Source: Ferrimonas balearica (GTDB lineage: Bacteria; Pseudomonadota; Gammaproteobacteria; Enterobacterales; Shewanellaceae). Taken from it: a stretch of 64,000 nt of DNA. A model generated the notes under the pieces. The model had not been told where the DNA came from, searched no databases, and was given only the letters and a program-made list of their open reading frames with translations. The translations under genes and the position numbers were made by a program. Below, in pieces: positions 47,380 to 58,975 of this stretch (within the stretch, counting starts at the first letter, position 1; the number at the start of each line of letters is the position of its first letter). The DNA lies in NCBI RefSeq assembly GCF_019802085.1, contig NZ_JAHVHV010000001.1:1242874-1306873 (forward strand), in the 5' to 3' direction.

Positions 47380-47793
47380 CTATAGCGAAGCGCCGACCAC
47401 CACGCCCACGAGCAGGCCAAGCAGCGCCAACGCCCAGGGGCTCCGGCTGGCTTTTCCCTTTTGAGGCTGGGCCGGTTCGGCCACCTCCTGACGGATAAGG
47501 GCCCCCAGTTGCTCGGGAAAGGTGGCCGGTTGAAACTGAACCCCACTGCCGTGGTGGGTCAGTGCCGATTGCAGCCGGTCGAGGCGGAAGGTGCGCCGGT
47601 CGCCTCGAAGGACACAGACCCCCTCCAGGTAATGCCGGCCATCCTCGGTGGTGAAAAACCGGCACAGTCTGAGATCCCGTTTGGAGATCTGCCCTGCCCG
47701 GTCGGCGTAATCGAACCGACAGCGGATCACCGGCAAGTCCACGCTGCACAGTTCGGTCAAATCGGGGCTTACCCCGGCGGCGCGTTCCGTCAA
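47380..47793 (-). CDS. WYL-like domain protein with C-terminal membrane anchor
   Basis: About 137 residues. The segment VIRCRFDYADRAGQISKRD followed by YLEGVCVLRGDRRTFRLDRL reads like a compact WYL domain (an Sm-like ligand- or nucleic-acid-binding fold), but the N-terminal helix-turn-helix of WYL regulators is missing. The C-terminus ends in one hydrophobic segment (WALALLGLLVGVVVGASL), a tail anchor. The start is uncertain: the frame opens with TTG at 47793, with a GTG 17 codons later. It lies between gapA and eda. The WYL call is by eye and a membrane-bound sensor role is inference. Confidence 0.6.
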   Translation of the reverse strand: MTERAAGVSPDLTELCSVDLPVIRCRFDYADRAGQISKRDLRLCRFFTTEDGRHYLEGVCVLRGDRRTFRLDRLQSALTHHGSGVQFQPATFPEQLGALIRQEVAEPAQPQKGKASRSPWALALLGLLVGVVVGASL

Positions 47794-47866
47794 AACCCTG
47801 TACTCACTTCAATGTTATTAAGTCCCAGATTACCAAAGACAAAACCTGGAGGCAGCGGTCAGGACA

Positions 47867-47894
47867 TAAAAAAGCCCACCGTTCGGTGGGCTTT
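47867..47894 (-). terminator. rho-independent terminator after eda
   Basis: AAAGCCCACC-GTTC-GGTGGGCTTT lies 17 bases past the eda stop, with a T-run on the minus strand. Confidence 0.92.
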
Positions 47895-47910
47895 CTCAAT
47901 CCGCGCTGAC

Positions 47911-48546
47911 TTACAGGGCCAGAGCCTGGCGAGACAGCTCGGTGATCCTGTCCCAGTCGCCGCTTTCAATGGCATCGCTGGGGGCCACCCAGCTGCCACC
48001 GACACAGGCCACGTTGCCCAGGGCCAGGTAATCGCGGTAGTTGCCCGGGCCAATGCCGCCGGTGGGGCAGAAGGTCAGGCCCGCCAGGGGGCCCGCCATG
48101 GCTTTGAGCGCCTTGGCACCGCCACTGGCTTCGGCCGGGAAAAACTTGAGGTGATCATAGCCCTGCTCCAGCGCCTTCATGGCATCGGATACCGAGGCCA
48201 CGCCCGGGATCAGCGCAATGGGCGCCTCCTGCCCCGCCTGCAGCAGGTTCTTGGTGGCGCCGGGGCTGATGGCGAACTGGGCGCCGGCGTCAATCACCGC
48301 CTCCAGCTGCTCCGGGGTGATCACCGTACCGGCGCCCACCAGGGCCTCGGGCACCGCCTCGCGGATGGCTCGGATCGCCTCGATGGCGCAATCGGTGCGC
48401 AGGGTCACCTCCAGAATCTCAATGCCGCCGGCCACCAGGGCCTTGGCCAGGGGCACGGCGTGCTCCAGCTTCTCGATCACCATCACCGGCACCACCTTGC
48501 TTCGACCGAAGATGGCGCTGGGTGAATACAGCCAGGAAGTAGACAT
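47911..48546 (-). CDS. eda: KDPG/KHG aldolase
   Basis: Cleaves 2-keto-3-deoxy-6-phosphogluconate to pyruvate and glyceraldehyde 3-phosphate, the last Entner-Doudoroff step. [11 protein letters not shown] contains the Schiff-base Lys, VGAGTVI the substrate-binding segment, and FCPTGGIG the phosphate site. Its 211 residues are the size of E. coli Eda (213). It is the last gene of zwf-pgl-edd-eda, 9 bases after edd, followed by a terminator. Confidence 0.97.
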   Translation of the reverse strand: MSTSWLYSPSAIFGRSKVVPVMVIEKLEHAVPLAKALVAGGIEILEVTLRTDCAIEAIRAIREAVPEALVGAGTVITPEQLEAVIDAGAQFAISPGATKNLLQAGQEAPIALIPGVASVSDAMKALEQGYDHLKFFPAEASGGAKALKAMAGPLAGLTFCPTGGIGPGNYRDYLALGNVACVGGSWVAPSDAIESGDWDRITELSRQALAL

Positions 48547-48555
48547 AGGATTTCC

Positions 48556-50370
48556 TTATTTCAACAGAGCCGAGGCGCCCAACTCCGGGCTGGCTAACAG
48601 GTTACGGAACTGGCTGAAGAGCTCACGCCCCATGCCTTCATTGTTACCACTGAGTTCCGGCGTGGAGACGACCCGACTGGCCAGCTCCTCATCCGAAACC
48701 AGCAGGGTCAGCTCGCCCTTCTTGGCATCCAGGCGGATACGGTCTCCGTCCTGCACCTTGGCCAGCAAGCCACCGTCCAAAGCTTCCGGGGTCACGTGGA
48801 TCGCGGCGGGCACTTTGCCTGAGGCACCGGACATCCGTCCGTCGGTGACCAGTGCCACCTTGAAGCCCCGGTCCTGCAGTACCGCCAGGGGCGGGGTCAG
48901 CTTGTGCAGCTCCGGCATGCCATTGGCCTTGGGCCCCTGGTAGCGCACCACTACGATGCAGTCGCGATCCAGGGCACCGGATTTGAACGCCGCATCCAGG
49001 TCGTGTTGATCTTCAAACACCACCGCAGGGGCTTCCACAAAGCGCTGCTCTTCGGCCACCGCGGAGACCTTGATCACCGCCCGGCCCAGGTTGCCATCGA
49101 GCAGGTTGAGCCCGCCGCTGGCCTGGAAGGGGTTGTCCACCGGACGCAGCACGCTTTCGTCAGCGGAGTCCGGGTTGGCCTCCACCCAGCGCAGTTGACC
49201 CGCTTCGAGCACCGGCTGCTGGGTGTAGAGTGCCAGCCCTTCACCGGCCACAGTGCGCACGTCCGGATGGAGGAAGCCGCCTTTGAGCAGCTCCTTGACC
49301 AGAAACGCCATGCCGCCGGCGGCCTGGAAGTGGTTGATGTCCGCCTCGCCGTTGGGGTAGACCCGGGCCAGTAGGGGCACCGCTGCGGAGATCTCGGCAA
49401 AGTCCTGCCAGGTCACCAGTACGCCGGCAGCCCGCGCCATGGCCACCAGGTGCATGGTCAGGTTGGTGGAGCCGCCGGTGGCCAGCAAGGCCACGATGCC
49501 GTTGACCACGGCCTTCTCGTCGTAGATCTCAGACAGGCTGAAGCCCCCTTCCCCCTGGGCATGGCGACACACCTGCTTGGCCGCCGCGTCGGTAAAGGCC
49601 TGACGCAGTTCGCTGTTGGGGTTGACGAAGGAGGAGCCGGGCAGTTGCAGGCCCATGGCTTCGATCACCAGCTGGTTGGAGTTGGCGGTACCGTAGAAGG
49701 TGCAGGTACCGGGGCTGTGGTAGGAAGCGGACTCCGCCTCCAACAGGGCGTCATCCCCCACTTTACCCTGGGCGTACTCCTGGCGAACCCGGGCCTTCTC
49801 CTTATTGGGCAAGCCGGAAGGCATGGGGCCCGCGGGTACAAACAGGGTCGGCAGATGACCGAAGCTCAGGGCGCCAATGGTGAGCCCGGGCACAATCTTG
49901 TCGCAGATCCCCAGCAGCAGCACGCCATCGAACATGGCGTGAGAGAGGCCCACCGCGGTGGACATGGCGATCACCTCACGGCTGAGCAGGCTCAGCTCCA
50001 TGCCCGGTTGCCCCTGGGTGACACCATCGCACATGGCTGGCACCCCGCCGGCCACCTGGGCCACGCTGCCGATGTCCCGGCAGGCCGCCTTGATGGACTC
50101 CGGGTAGGTGGCGTAGGGCTGGTGCGCCGAGAGCATGTCGTTGTAGGCAGTGATGATGCCGATGTTGGACTTGTTGAACTGCTTAAGATCGGACTTGTCT
50201 GCCTGACCGCAGCCGGCGAAGCCGTGGGCCAGGTTGGAGCAGGAGAGCTGACGCCGCTGCACCCCAGCCCGGCGCAGCTTGTCCATGCGGTCCAGGTAGT
50301 CGCGACGGCTGTCCCGACTGCGCTCGATGATGCGGTCGGTGATGGCGGCTATGGTGGGGTTCAACATCAC
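48556..50370 (-). CDS. edd: 6-phosphogluconate dehydratase
   Basis: Iron-sulfur dehydratase making KDPG from 6-phosphogluconate. The 604-residue protein matches E. coli Edd (603). Cluster cysteines lie in the [13 protein letters not shown] segment and [14 protein letters not shown] segment, with further conserved wording in [13 protein letters not shown]. Its start overlaps the pgl stop by 4 bases (ATGA), indicating coupled translation. Expression should be driven by the zwf promoter and its HexR operator. Confidence 0.97.
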   Translation of the reverse strand: MMLNPTIAAITDRIIERSRDSRRDYLDRMDKLRRAGVQRRQLSCSNLAHGFAGCGQADKSDLKQFNKSNIGIITAYNDMLSAHQPYATYPESIKAACRDIGSVAQVAGGVPAMCDGVTQGQPGMELSLLSREVIAMSTAVGLSHAMFDGVLLLGICDKIVPGLTIGALSFGHLPTLFVPAGPMPSGLPNKEKARVRQEYAQGKVGDDALLEAESASYHSPGTCTFYGTANSNQLVIEAMGLQLPGSSFVNPNSELRQAFTDAAAKQVCRHAQGEGGFSLSEIYDEKAVVNGIVALLATGGSTNLTMHLVAMARAAGVLVTWQDFAEISAAVPLLARVYPNGEADINHFQAAGGMAFLVKELLKGGFLHPDVRTVAGEGLALYTQQPVLEAGQLRWVEANPDSADESVLRPVDNPFQASGGLNLLDGNLGRAVIKVSAVAEEQRFVEAPAVVFEDQHDLDAAFKSGALDRDCIVVVRYQGPKANGMPELHKLTPPLAVLQDRGFKVALVTDGRMSGASGKVPAAIHVTPEALDGGLLAKVQDGDRIRLDAKKGELTLLVSDEELASRVVSTPELSGNNEGMGRELFSQFRNLLASPELGASALLK

Positions 50371-51074
50371 TGGTTACTCCAATATACGTCCACGGGAACT
50401 CGCTGCTGGTCAAGCACGGCCCGGATGGGCATCGCCTTGACGTCACGGCTCGACAGCGCCTCCTCCAGTACGGTGCGCTTGCTGTCCCCGCTCAGGTGCA
50501 GGTAGATCTGACGCGCGTTCAGCAGGCTCGCCAAAGAGAGGGAGATCCTCGGGTGCGGCGCCTGGGTCGGGTGCACCGCCAGGCAGACCGCCTCGGTGGT
50601 CAGCCCCTCGTCCAACTCCTTGGCGCAGGGGAACAGCGAAGCGGTATGACCGTCGTTGCCCATACCCAGGATCACCACATCGAAGGGCCGCGGCAGGTTG
50701 GAGAGGGTGTCGGCGGTCATCGCCGCACCCGCCTCGGGGGTGCCATGGATGTTGTGCAGGCCGCGAAACTTGGCCTTGGCAGCGTTGTCCACCAGCAGAT
50801 GCTCGCGCACCAGGCGCTCGTTGCTGTCGGCGTGATCCGCCGGAAGCCAGCGTTCATCCGCCAGGGTGATGTAAACCTCCTGCCAGTCGATGGGCAGGGT
50901 GCGCAGACGATGAAACAGCGGCACCGGGGTGCTGCCCCCGGATACCACCAGCGAGGCCTGGCCCCGGGTGTCCACCGCCTCTTGCAGGGCATTGGCGATG
51001 CGCGTGGCCAGGGCATCGACCAGGGCGTCGCTGCGCTCGAAACTTTTGAACACCGGAAGTTTGATGACTGACAT
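50367..51074 (-). CDS. pgl: 6-phosphogluconolactonase
   Basis: Hydrolyses 6-phosphogluconolactone, the product of Zwf. [11 protein letters not shown] and [17 protein letters not shown] are the DevB/SOL-type signatures. This 235-residue type is not the beta-propeller Pgl of E. coli. It follows zwf by 3 bases and overlaps edd by 4, completing a glucose 6-phosphate to KDPG operon. Confidence 0.95.
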   Translation of the reverse strand: MSVIKLPVFKSFERSDALVDALATRIANALQEAVDTRGQASLVVSGGSTPVPLFHRLRTLPIDWQEVYITLADERWLPADHADSNERLVREHLLVDNAAKAKFRGLHNIHGTPEAGAAMTADTLSNLPRPFDVVILGMGNDGHTASLFPCAKELDEGLTTEAVCLAVHPTQAPHPRISLSLASLLNARQIYLHLSGDSKRTVLEEALSSRDVKAMPIRAVLDQQRVPVDVYWSNQ

Positions 51075-51077
51075 GCC

Positions 51078-52556
51078 TTACTCCTCCCAGGACCGACCGT
51101 CGCGGGTGATCAGCGCCACCGACGCCACCGGCCCCCAGGTCCCCGCCGGGTAGCTCTTGGGCTTTTCATTGGAGCGTGACCAGGCATCGAGGATGGAATC
51201 ACACCAGGTCCAGGCCTGCTCCACTTCATCCCGGCGAACAAAGAGCGCCTGGTTGCCCAGCATGCACTCCAGCAGCAACCGCTCGTAGGCGTCGGCGATG
51301 CGCTGGTTTTTGAAGGTGTCGGAGAAGGAGAGGTCCAGCTTGGTGGTCTGCAGCCGCTGGGTCTGATCCAGGCCCGGTACCTTGTTCATCATCTGGATCT
51401 CGACCCCTTCGTGGGGCTGCAGACGGATGGTGAGTTTGTTGGGCGGCAGCTGGCGGTAGCTGTCCCGGTACAGGTTGTGGGGCGGGTTCTTAAAGTGCAC
51501 CACGATCTCGGAGTGCTTGAACGGCATCCGCTTGCCTGTACGCAGGTAGAAGGGCACGCCGGCCCAGCGCCAGTTGTCGATGTCCACCCGTAGCGCCGCG
51601 AAGGTCTCGGTGTTGCTGTCGAGATTGGCGCCCTCTTCCTCCAGGTAACCGGGCACCGGCTGCCCCTTGAGGAAGCCCGCGGTGTATTGGCCGCGGACGG
51701 TGTTCTCGTAGATGTTTTCCTGGTTGATTGGGCGCAGGGATTTGATCACCTTCACCTTTTCATCGCGGATGGAGTCGGCATTGAGATTGACCGGCGGGTC
51801 CATGGCCACCAGAGCCAGCACCTGCAGCAGGTGGTTCTGGATCATGTCCCGCATCTGGCCGGCCTTGTCGAAGTAGTCCCAGCGCCCCTCGATCCCCACC
51901 TCTTCCGCCACGGTGATCTGCACATGGTCGATGGTCCGGTTGTCCCACTTGGAAGCAAACAGGGAGTTGGCAAAGCGCAGGGCCACCAGGTTCTGCACCG
52001 TCTCTTTGCCCAGGTAGTGGTCGATGCGGTAGATCTGGCTTTCGTCGAAGTAGGCGGCGACCTGGTCGTTGATCACCCGGCTGCTGCCCAGATCGTGGCC
52101 GATGGGTTTTTCCAGCACCACACGGGTATCGGGCTCAATGAGTTCGGCGGCGTGCAAGCCGCTGCAGATGTCGCCGTAGATGGCCGGCGGCGTGGCGAAG
52201 TAGTTGACCATCACGTGGTCCGCTTTGACCGCCTCTTTCAGGGCCTGATAACCGGCGGCATCCACAAAATCGAGGCCGACGTAGCTCAAACGGGCCACAA
52301 AGCGCGCCAGCGTGGTGTCACACAGTGCCTCTTTAACAAAGGTGGTCAGCGCTTCGTTCACCAGGGCCCGATACTCGTCGAGGCTCTTTTCCTGGCGTGC
52401 CACACCGATGACGCGGGTGTCCGGGTGCAGGAGACCCGCTTTGTCCAGCTGATAGAGCGAGGGAAGCAGCTTGCGGCGGGCCAAGTCCCCTTTGGTTCCG
52501 AACAGGACAAAATCGCAGGGCTTCATAGCCGAGTCACTTGCCATAGTCACATCCAA
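51078..52556 (-). CDS. zwf: glucose-6-phosphate 1-dehydrogenase
   Basis: Oxidises glucose 6-phosphate with NADP+. [17 protein letters not shown] is the cofactor motif and [13 protein letters not shown] the active site with catalytic His and substrate Lys. At 492 residues it matches E. coli (491). In-frame starts also exist at MASDS and MKPCD, so the N-terminus may be a few residues shorter. It is the first gene of zwf-pgl-edd-eda, divergent from hexR. Confidence 0.97.
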   Translation of the reverse strand: MDVTMASDSAMKPCDFVLFGTKGDLARRKLLPSLYQLDKAGLLHPDTRVIGVARQEKSLDEYRALVNEALTTFVKEALCDTTLARFVARLSYVGLDFVDAAGYQALKEAVKADHVMVNYFATPPAIYGDICSGLHAAELIEPDTRVVLEKPIGHDLGSSRVINDQVAAYFDESQIYRIDHYLGKETVQNLVALRFANSLFASKWDNRTIDHVQITVAEEVGIEGRWDYFDKAGQMRDMIQNHLLQVLALVAMDPPVNLNADSIRDEKVKVIKSLRPINQENIYENTVRGQYTAGFLKGQPVPGYLEEEGANLDSNTETFAALRVDIDNWRWAGVPFYLRTGKRMPFKHSEIVVHFKNPPHNLYRDSYRQLPPNKLTIRLQPHEGVEIQMMNKVPGLDQTQRLQTTKLDLSFSDTFKNQRIADAYERLLLECMLGNQALFVRRDEVEQAWTWCDSILDAWSRSNEKPKSYPAGTWGPVASVALITRDGRSWEE

Positions 52557-52587
52557 CTCCTTGTTTCGGCGGCGGACCGCAGAATGA

Positions 52588-52630
52588 TGTAATTTAACTA
52601 CATTAGAATGAAAAAAGCTTCCGAGCGCAA
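52588..52630 (-). promoter_or_regulatory. zwf promoter with HexR operator
   Basis: On the minus strand TTGCGC (52625-52630), a 17-base spacer and TCTAAT (52602-52607). The operator TGTAATTTAACTACA (52588-52602) lies directly on the expected transcription start, a repressing position, and fits TGTARTWWWAYTACA exactly. Confidence 0.8.
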
Positions 52631-52807
52631 GTGCTTGCCCCGACCCTTTGCTGGCTTACTTTCAATATTGTTTGTAATATACCGGATCAGAGTCTGCACC
52701 GTAGGTTCGGTGGCCAGAGCGTCCCTCCAGTATAAAAGCTGGCGGCCGGTTCTGGGCTCGAGTCAGGATAACGGTGGTACCGCACCAGGGAAAAGAGCTG
52801 AGATTGA

Positions 52808-53662
52808 ATGAATACGTTAGAGAAGATCCAAAAGAACCTGGCCAACTTCAGCAAGTCTGAACGCAAAGTGGCCGAGGTGATTCTGGCCAACCCGCAGACG
52901 GCCATTCAGTCCAGCATCGCCACGCTGGCCAAGATGGCGGATGTCAGTGAGCCCACGGTCAACCGCTTCTGTCGGCGGCTGGACACCAAGGGCTTCCCGG
53001 ACTTCAAGCTGCACCTGGCCCAGAGCCTGGCCAACGGCACCCCCTACGTGTCGCGCCACGTTGAGGTGAACGACAGCGCCGACGCCTACAGCAACAAGAT
53101 TTTCGAGTCCTCCATGGCGGCACTGGACTCGGCCCGTCAGTCCATCGACCCCCAGCAGATCAACCGCGCGGTGGACATGCTGACCCAGGCGGACCAGATC
53201 TCCTTTTTCGGCCTCGGCGCCTCGGCCGCCGTGGCCCACGACGCCCTCAACAAGTTCTTCCGCTTCAACGTGCCCGTGGTCTGTTTCGACGACGTGCTGA
53301 TGATGCGGATGAGCTGCATCAACGCCCGGGAAGGCGCGGTGGTGGTGCTGTTCAGCCACACCGGCCGCACCAAGACCCTGGTGGACATCGCTCGCCTGGC
53401 CAAGGAGAACCATGCCCAGGTGATCGCCGTGACCAGCAAGGACAGTCCGCTGTCCAAGGAAGCGACCCTGGCGGTCACCATGGACGTACCGGAAGATACG
53501 GATCTCTACATGCCCATGGCGTCCCGTCTGGCCCAGATGGTGGCGGTGGACGTACTGGCCACCGGTTTTACCCTGCGCCGCGGCCCGCGCTTTCGGGAAA
53601 ATCTCAAGCGGGTCAAAGAGGCGCTCAAAGAGTCGCGCTTCGAGAAGCCCCAACCCCTCTGA
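52808..53662 (+). CDS. hexR: HexR, RpiR-family regulator of central carbon metabolism
   Basis: A 284-residue transcription factor: an N-terminal helix-turn-helix (ATLAKMADVSEPTVNRFCRRL, residues about 37-57) and a C-terminal SIS domain (FFGLGASAAVAHDA; VVVLFSHTGRTKTLV) that in characterised HexR proteins binds KDPG and releases DNA. It lies between zwf and pykA, the usual place in Shewanella and enterics. Operators at zwf and gapA in this window are its expected targets. It has its own terminator. Confidence 0.96.
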   Translation: MNTLEKIQKNLANFSKSERKVAEVILANPQTAIQSSIATLAKMADVSEPTVNRFCRRLDTKGFPDFKLHLAQSLANGTPYVSRHVEVNDSADAYSNKIFESSMAALDSARQSIDPQQINRAVDMLTQADQISFFGLGASAAVAHDALNKFFRFNVPVVCFDDVLMMRMSCINAREGAVVVLFSHTGRTKTLVDIARLAKENHAQVIAVTSKDSPLSKEATLAVTMDVPEDTDLYMPMASRLAQMVAVDVLATGFTLRRGPRFRENLKRVKEALKESRFEKPQPL

Positions 53663-53670
53663 TCCCCAGC

Positions 53671-53698
53671 AAAGGGCCGGCGTTCGCCGGCCCTTTTT
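53671..53698 (+). terminator. rho-independent terminator after hexR
   Basis: AAAGGGCCGGCG/CGCCGGCCCTTT meets at a TT centre and is followed by T-rich sequence, 8 bases past the stop. Confidence 0.92.
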
Positions 53699-53748
53699 CT
53701 TGCCTCCAGGTTCTACACTTAGCCTGCCCCGCAATCTGGAAAGCCTGG

Positions 53749-53791
53749 TTGACTGTAGCTGTCATCAAAATTGTATGAAATTTTCTTTCAT
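53749..53791 (+). promoter_or_regulatory. pykA promoter region with HexR-like inverted repeat
   Basis: TTGACT (53749-53754) is a good -35; the -10 (TGTATG or TATGAA near 53772-53779) is weak. ATGAAA-TTTTC-TTTCAT (53775-53791) overlaps it. Its central TGAAATTTTCTTTCA matches the gapA HexR operator at 11 of 15 positions by eye. Confidence 0.45.
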
Positions 53792-53862
53792 ATCCAATGC
53801 CCAGCTTGTTAGCATCAGATAAAATTTGTTGTAACGCACAAGCATTCCTGACGGAGTCAATG

Positions 53863-55299
53863 ATGTTCAGAAGAACCAAGATCGTGACCACCCTAGGGCC
53901 GGCCACTGACCGGGATAACAACCTGGAGAAGATCATCCTCGCCGGCGCCAACGTGGTGCGGATGAACTTCTCACACGGCAGCGCCGAGGATCACATCGCC
54001 CGAGCCGAACAGGTGCGCGAGCTGGCCAAGAAGCACCATCGCCACGTGGCCATCCTCGGGGATCTCCAGGGGCCCAAGATCCGGGTCTCCACCTTTAAAG
54101 AGGGTAAAGTCCAACTGGACGCCGGGGCCGCCTTTGTCCTGGACAGTGAGTTGCCCAAGGGCGAAGGGGACGAGAATGCGGTGGGCTTGGATTACAAGGC
54201 CCTGCCCCAGGACGTGGTGCCCGGAGATCTGCTTCTGCTGGACGACGGTCGGGTGCAGCTTCGCGTGGAGCGGGTCGAGGGTGCCAAAGTCCACACCACG
54301 GTGACCGTGGCGGGCCCCCTGTCCAACAACAAGGGGATCAACAAGCTCGGCGGCGGCCTGTCCGCCGCGGCGCTGACCGACAAGGATAAAGAAGACATCA
54401 AGACTGCGGCCAAGATCGACGTCGACTACCTGGCGGTCTCCTTCCCCCGCTCCGGGGACGATCTCAACTACGCCCGTCAACTGGCCCGGGAAGCGGGTTG
54501 CCGCGCGCTGATCGTAGCTAAGGTTGAGCGGGCCGAAGCGGTCGCGGATCAGGCCGCCATGGACGATGTGATCCTCGCCTCCGACGTGGTGATGGTGGCC
54601 CGGGGCGATCTCGGCGTTGAGATTGGCGATCCCGAGCTGGTGGGCGTTCAGAAGCAGCTGATCGCCCGCTCCCGCCAGTTGAACCGGGTGGTGATCACCG
54701 CCACCCAGATGATGGAGTCGATGATCACCAACCCCATGCCCACCCGGGCAGAGGTGATGGACGTGGCCAACGCCGTGCTCGATGGCACCGATGCAGTGAT
54801 GCTCTCCGCCGAGACCGCCGCCGGCGACTATCCGGAAGAAACGGTCCAGGCCATGGGCCGGGTCTGCCTGGGGGCCGAGAAACACCCCAGCGTGGTGGTG
54901 TCCAAGCACCGCCTGGATGAGAAGTTCAAGACCGTCGAGGAGACCATCGCCCTGGCCACCATGTACGCGGCCAACCACCTCGATGGCGTCAAGGCGATCC
55001 TGGCCCTGACCGAGTCGGGCAACACGCCGCTCATCATGAGCCGCATCACCTCGCCGCTGCCCATCATCGCCCTCTCCCGTCACGACGATTGCCTCAACCG
55101 GATGGCGCTGTATCGCGGGGTCTACCCGATCCGGTTCGACTCCACCGAGCACACGGAGAACACCATCGTCAAAGCAGCGCTGGATAAGGCGGTGGCCGAA
55201 GGTCTGCTGAGCACCGGCGACAAGGTGCTGATGACCAAGGGCGACATGATGGAAACCGTGGGCGGCACCAACACCTGTAAGATCGTCACCGTCGAGTGA
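53863..55299 (+). CDS. pykA: pyruvate kinase II
   Basis: Makes pyruvate and ATP from phosphoenolpyruvate. [20 protein letters not shown] is close to the E. coli PykA N-terminus. MNFSHG, KVERAEA and [10 protein letters not shown] are substrate- and metal-binding motifs, and TATQMMESM follows. The upstream frame to 53797 is discounted; of two tandem ATGs (53860, 53863) the second has better spacing to GGAG and gives 478 residues (E. coli 480). It follows hexR and is a known HexR target in Shewanella. Confidence 0.97.
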   Translation: MFRRTKIVTTLGPATDRDNNLEKIILAGANVVRMNFSHGSAEDHIARAEQVRELAKKHHRHVAILGDLQGPKIRVSTFKEGKVQLDAGAAFVLDSELPKGEGDENAVGLDYKALPQDVVPGDLLLLDDGRVQLRVERVEGAKVHTTVTVAGPLSNNKGINKLGGGLSAAALTDKDKEDIKTAAKIDVDYLAVSFPRSGDDLNYARQLAREAGCRALIVAKVERAEAVADQAAMDDVILASDVVMVARGDLGVEIGDPELVGVQKQLIARSRQLNRVVITATQMMESMITNPMPTRAEVMDVANAVLDGTDAVMLSAETAAGDYPEETVQAMGRVCLGAEKHPSVVVSKHRLDEKFKTVEETIALATMYAANHLDGVKAILALTESGNTPLIMSRITSPLPIIALSRHDDCLNRMALYRGVYPIRFDSTEHTENTIVKAALDKAVAEGLLSTGDKVLMTKGDMMETVGGTNTCKIVTVE

Positions 55300-55314
55300 C
55301 GCTAACGCCCCAAT

Positions 55315-55343
55315 AAAAAACCGGCCAATTGGCCGGTTTTTTT
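55315..55343 (+). terminator. bidirectional terminator between pykA and serS
   Basis: AAAAAACCGGCC-AATT-GGCCGGTTTTTTT lies 15 bases past pykA and 13 past the convergent serS stop. Confidence 0.93.
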
Positions 55344-55356
55344 GTGCGCGCAGGGT

Positions 55357-57026
<1,670 letters not shown>

Positions 57027-57034
<8 letters not shown>

Positions 57035-58355
57035 CGCGTTTCACCTCGCTTTGTCGGTCCAGCTGGGCCAGATGGTCCAGCTTTTCGGCGATTTTGCGTT
57101 CCAGCCCCCGCTCGGTGGGGTGATAGAGTCGGGTGTCCCACAGCTCGGGGGGCAGATAACGCTCCCCCGCCGCGTAGGCGCCGGGCTCATCGTGGGCATA
57201 GCGGTACTCGGCGCCGTGGCCCATCTCCTTAAGGAGCGACGTTGGAGCGTTTCTCAGGTGGATGGGCACCTCGAGGTGGCCGCTCTCCCGGGCCAGCTTT
57301 CGGGCGGCCTTGAAGGCGGTGTACACGGCGTTGCTCTTGGGCGCGCAGGCCAGGTAGACCAAAGCCTGGGCAATGGCCCGCTCCCCCTCCGCCGGGCCCA
57401 CCCGGTGAAAGCAGTCCCAGGCGTTCAGTGCCACCTCCATGGCCCGGGGATCGGCGTTGCCCACATCCTCCGAAGCGATGGCCAGGCAGCGCCGGGCCAC
57501 GTAAAGCGGATCCCCGCCCCCCTCCAGGATGCGGCAGTACCAGTAGAGGGCCGCGTCCGGATTGCTGCCCCGCACGGACTTGTGCACCGCGGAGATGAGA
57601 TCATAGAACTGGTCGCCCTTGTTATCGAAACGGGCCACCGGCTCACCGGCCACCTCCTTGAGCTGGGCCTCGGTCAGCTGGCCGTCCTCGCTCATGTCCG
57701 CCATCAGCTCCAGCAGGTTGAGCGCCCGTCGTGCATCGCCGTCCACCAGGGACGCCAGTTGATGGGCCACGGTGTCCGGTAGGGTCAGCGCTTGTGCTCC
57801 GAGGCCGCGTTCCGCATCGGTCAGGGCCTGGGCCAGGATCCGCCGGATCCCCGCCTCATCAAGCTTCTTGATGAGGTAGACCCGGGTACGGGAAAGCAAG
57901 GCGTTATTGACCTCAAAGGAGGGGTTTTCCGTGGTGGCGCCGATAAAGATGACGGTGCCATCTTCGATGTGGGGCAGGAAGGCGTCTTGCTGGCTCTTAT
58001 TGAAACGGTGGACTTCATCGACGAACAGCAGGGTCTGGCGGCCGTGGGCGGCAGCCACCTCCTTGGCCTTGTCGATGGCGGCCCGGATCTCCTTCACTCC
58101 GGAGGTGACCGCTGAGATCCGCTCGACGTGGGCATTGGTGTACTGGGCCACCAGCTCCGCCAGGGTGGTCTTGCCGGTGCCCGGCGGCCCCCACAGCAGC
58201 ATGGAGTGGGCCCGCCCGGACTCCAGCGCCGCGCGCAGCGGCTTGCCCTGCCCCACCAGATGCTCCTGGCCTACGTACTGATCCAGGGTCTGGGGCCGCA
58301 TGCGGGCCGCCAGGGGCCGAAAATCCGGACCGAAGTTGAGGCTCAGGGAGGTCAT
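57027..58355 (-). CDS. rarA: replication-associated recombination AAA+ ATPase RarA
   Basis: A clamp-loader-like ATPase acting at stalled replication forks (MgsA/RarA). [14 protein letters not shown] is Walker [20 protein letters not shown] holds Walker B, and [12 protein letters not shown] is sensor I. The C-terminal MgsA domain includes the [20 protein letters not shown] segment. At 442 residues it is the size of E. coli RarA (447). It overlaps lolA by 4 bases and crcB by 8. Confidence 0.96.
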
Positions 58356-58975
58356 GGGGTGCGCTGATCGTCCACCAGGGTGCCTTGTGGCGGGGTGAAC
58401 TGGAATCGGTCCGCCGCCAGCGGGGCGGCGCTGAACTGGGCCAGGGCCATGGTGGTGGTGACACTCTGGCTGTCGGTCAGAGACAGGGTGTCGATGCGCT
58501 CTCCCTCGAAGCAGACCGTCATACGGGCGATCTCCTGGGCCTCCAGCGGCGTCAGCTCATAGCACTGTGCCGATTGGCTGACCTGGTATTGGGCCCAGGC
58601 GGCGTCATCGTCGCTGGCCAGCAGCGACAGGGGCGTCTGGCCGGTTGCCTCCATCAGGGCATAGATGCTGACCTGCTCAAGCATGGGGTCGTAGACGTAG
58701 ACCGCCTCGCCATCGGAGAGGATCAGGCTCTCCTCCGGAACCATCTGGTGCCAGGAGAAGCGCTGGGGGACGGCGACAGCCAATTGGCCCTCGCCCTCCT
58801 GCAGCAACGTGCCATCGAAATCGGTGACCGTCTGAGTGAACTGGGCCTCAAACTGGGGCAGCGCCGCCAGTTTGGCCTGCAGGGCCGCGCGGGCGGCCTC
58901 GCTGTCGGTGGGGGCCTCGCCATGGGCCAGGCTGGTGGCCAGCAGGGCCACCAGCGGGGTAAAGCGTCTTATCAT
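58352..58975 (-). CDS. lolA: outer-membrane lipoprotein carrier LolA
   Basis: A periplasmic chaperone that carries lipoproteins from LolCDE to Lol[20 protein letters not shown] is the signal peptide, and [15 protein letters not shown] and [10 protein letters not shown] are conserved barrel strands. The 207-residue precursor matches E. coli (203). It is nested between ftsK and rarA with 4-base overlaps on both sides, the usual gammaproteobacterial order. Confidence 0.95.
   Translation of the reverse strand: MIRRFTPLVALLATSLAHGEAPTDSEAARAALQAKLAALPQFEAQFTQTVTDFDGTLLQEGEGQLAVAVPQRFSWHQMVPEESLILSDGEAVYVYDPMLEQVSIYALMEATGQTPLSLLASDDDAAWAQYQVSQSAQCYELTPLEAQEIARMTVCFEGERIDTLSLTDSQSVTTTMALAQFSAAPLAADRFQFTPPQGTLVDDQRTP

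Noticed and set aside
52608-52811. 67-codon plus-strand frame between zwf and hexR
   Set aside because: It overlaps the zwf promoter and has no ribosome site or conserved-looking sequence; better explained as the zwf/hexR intergenic region.
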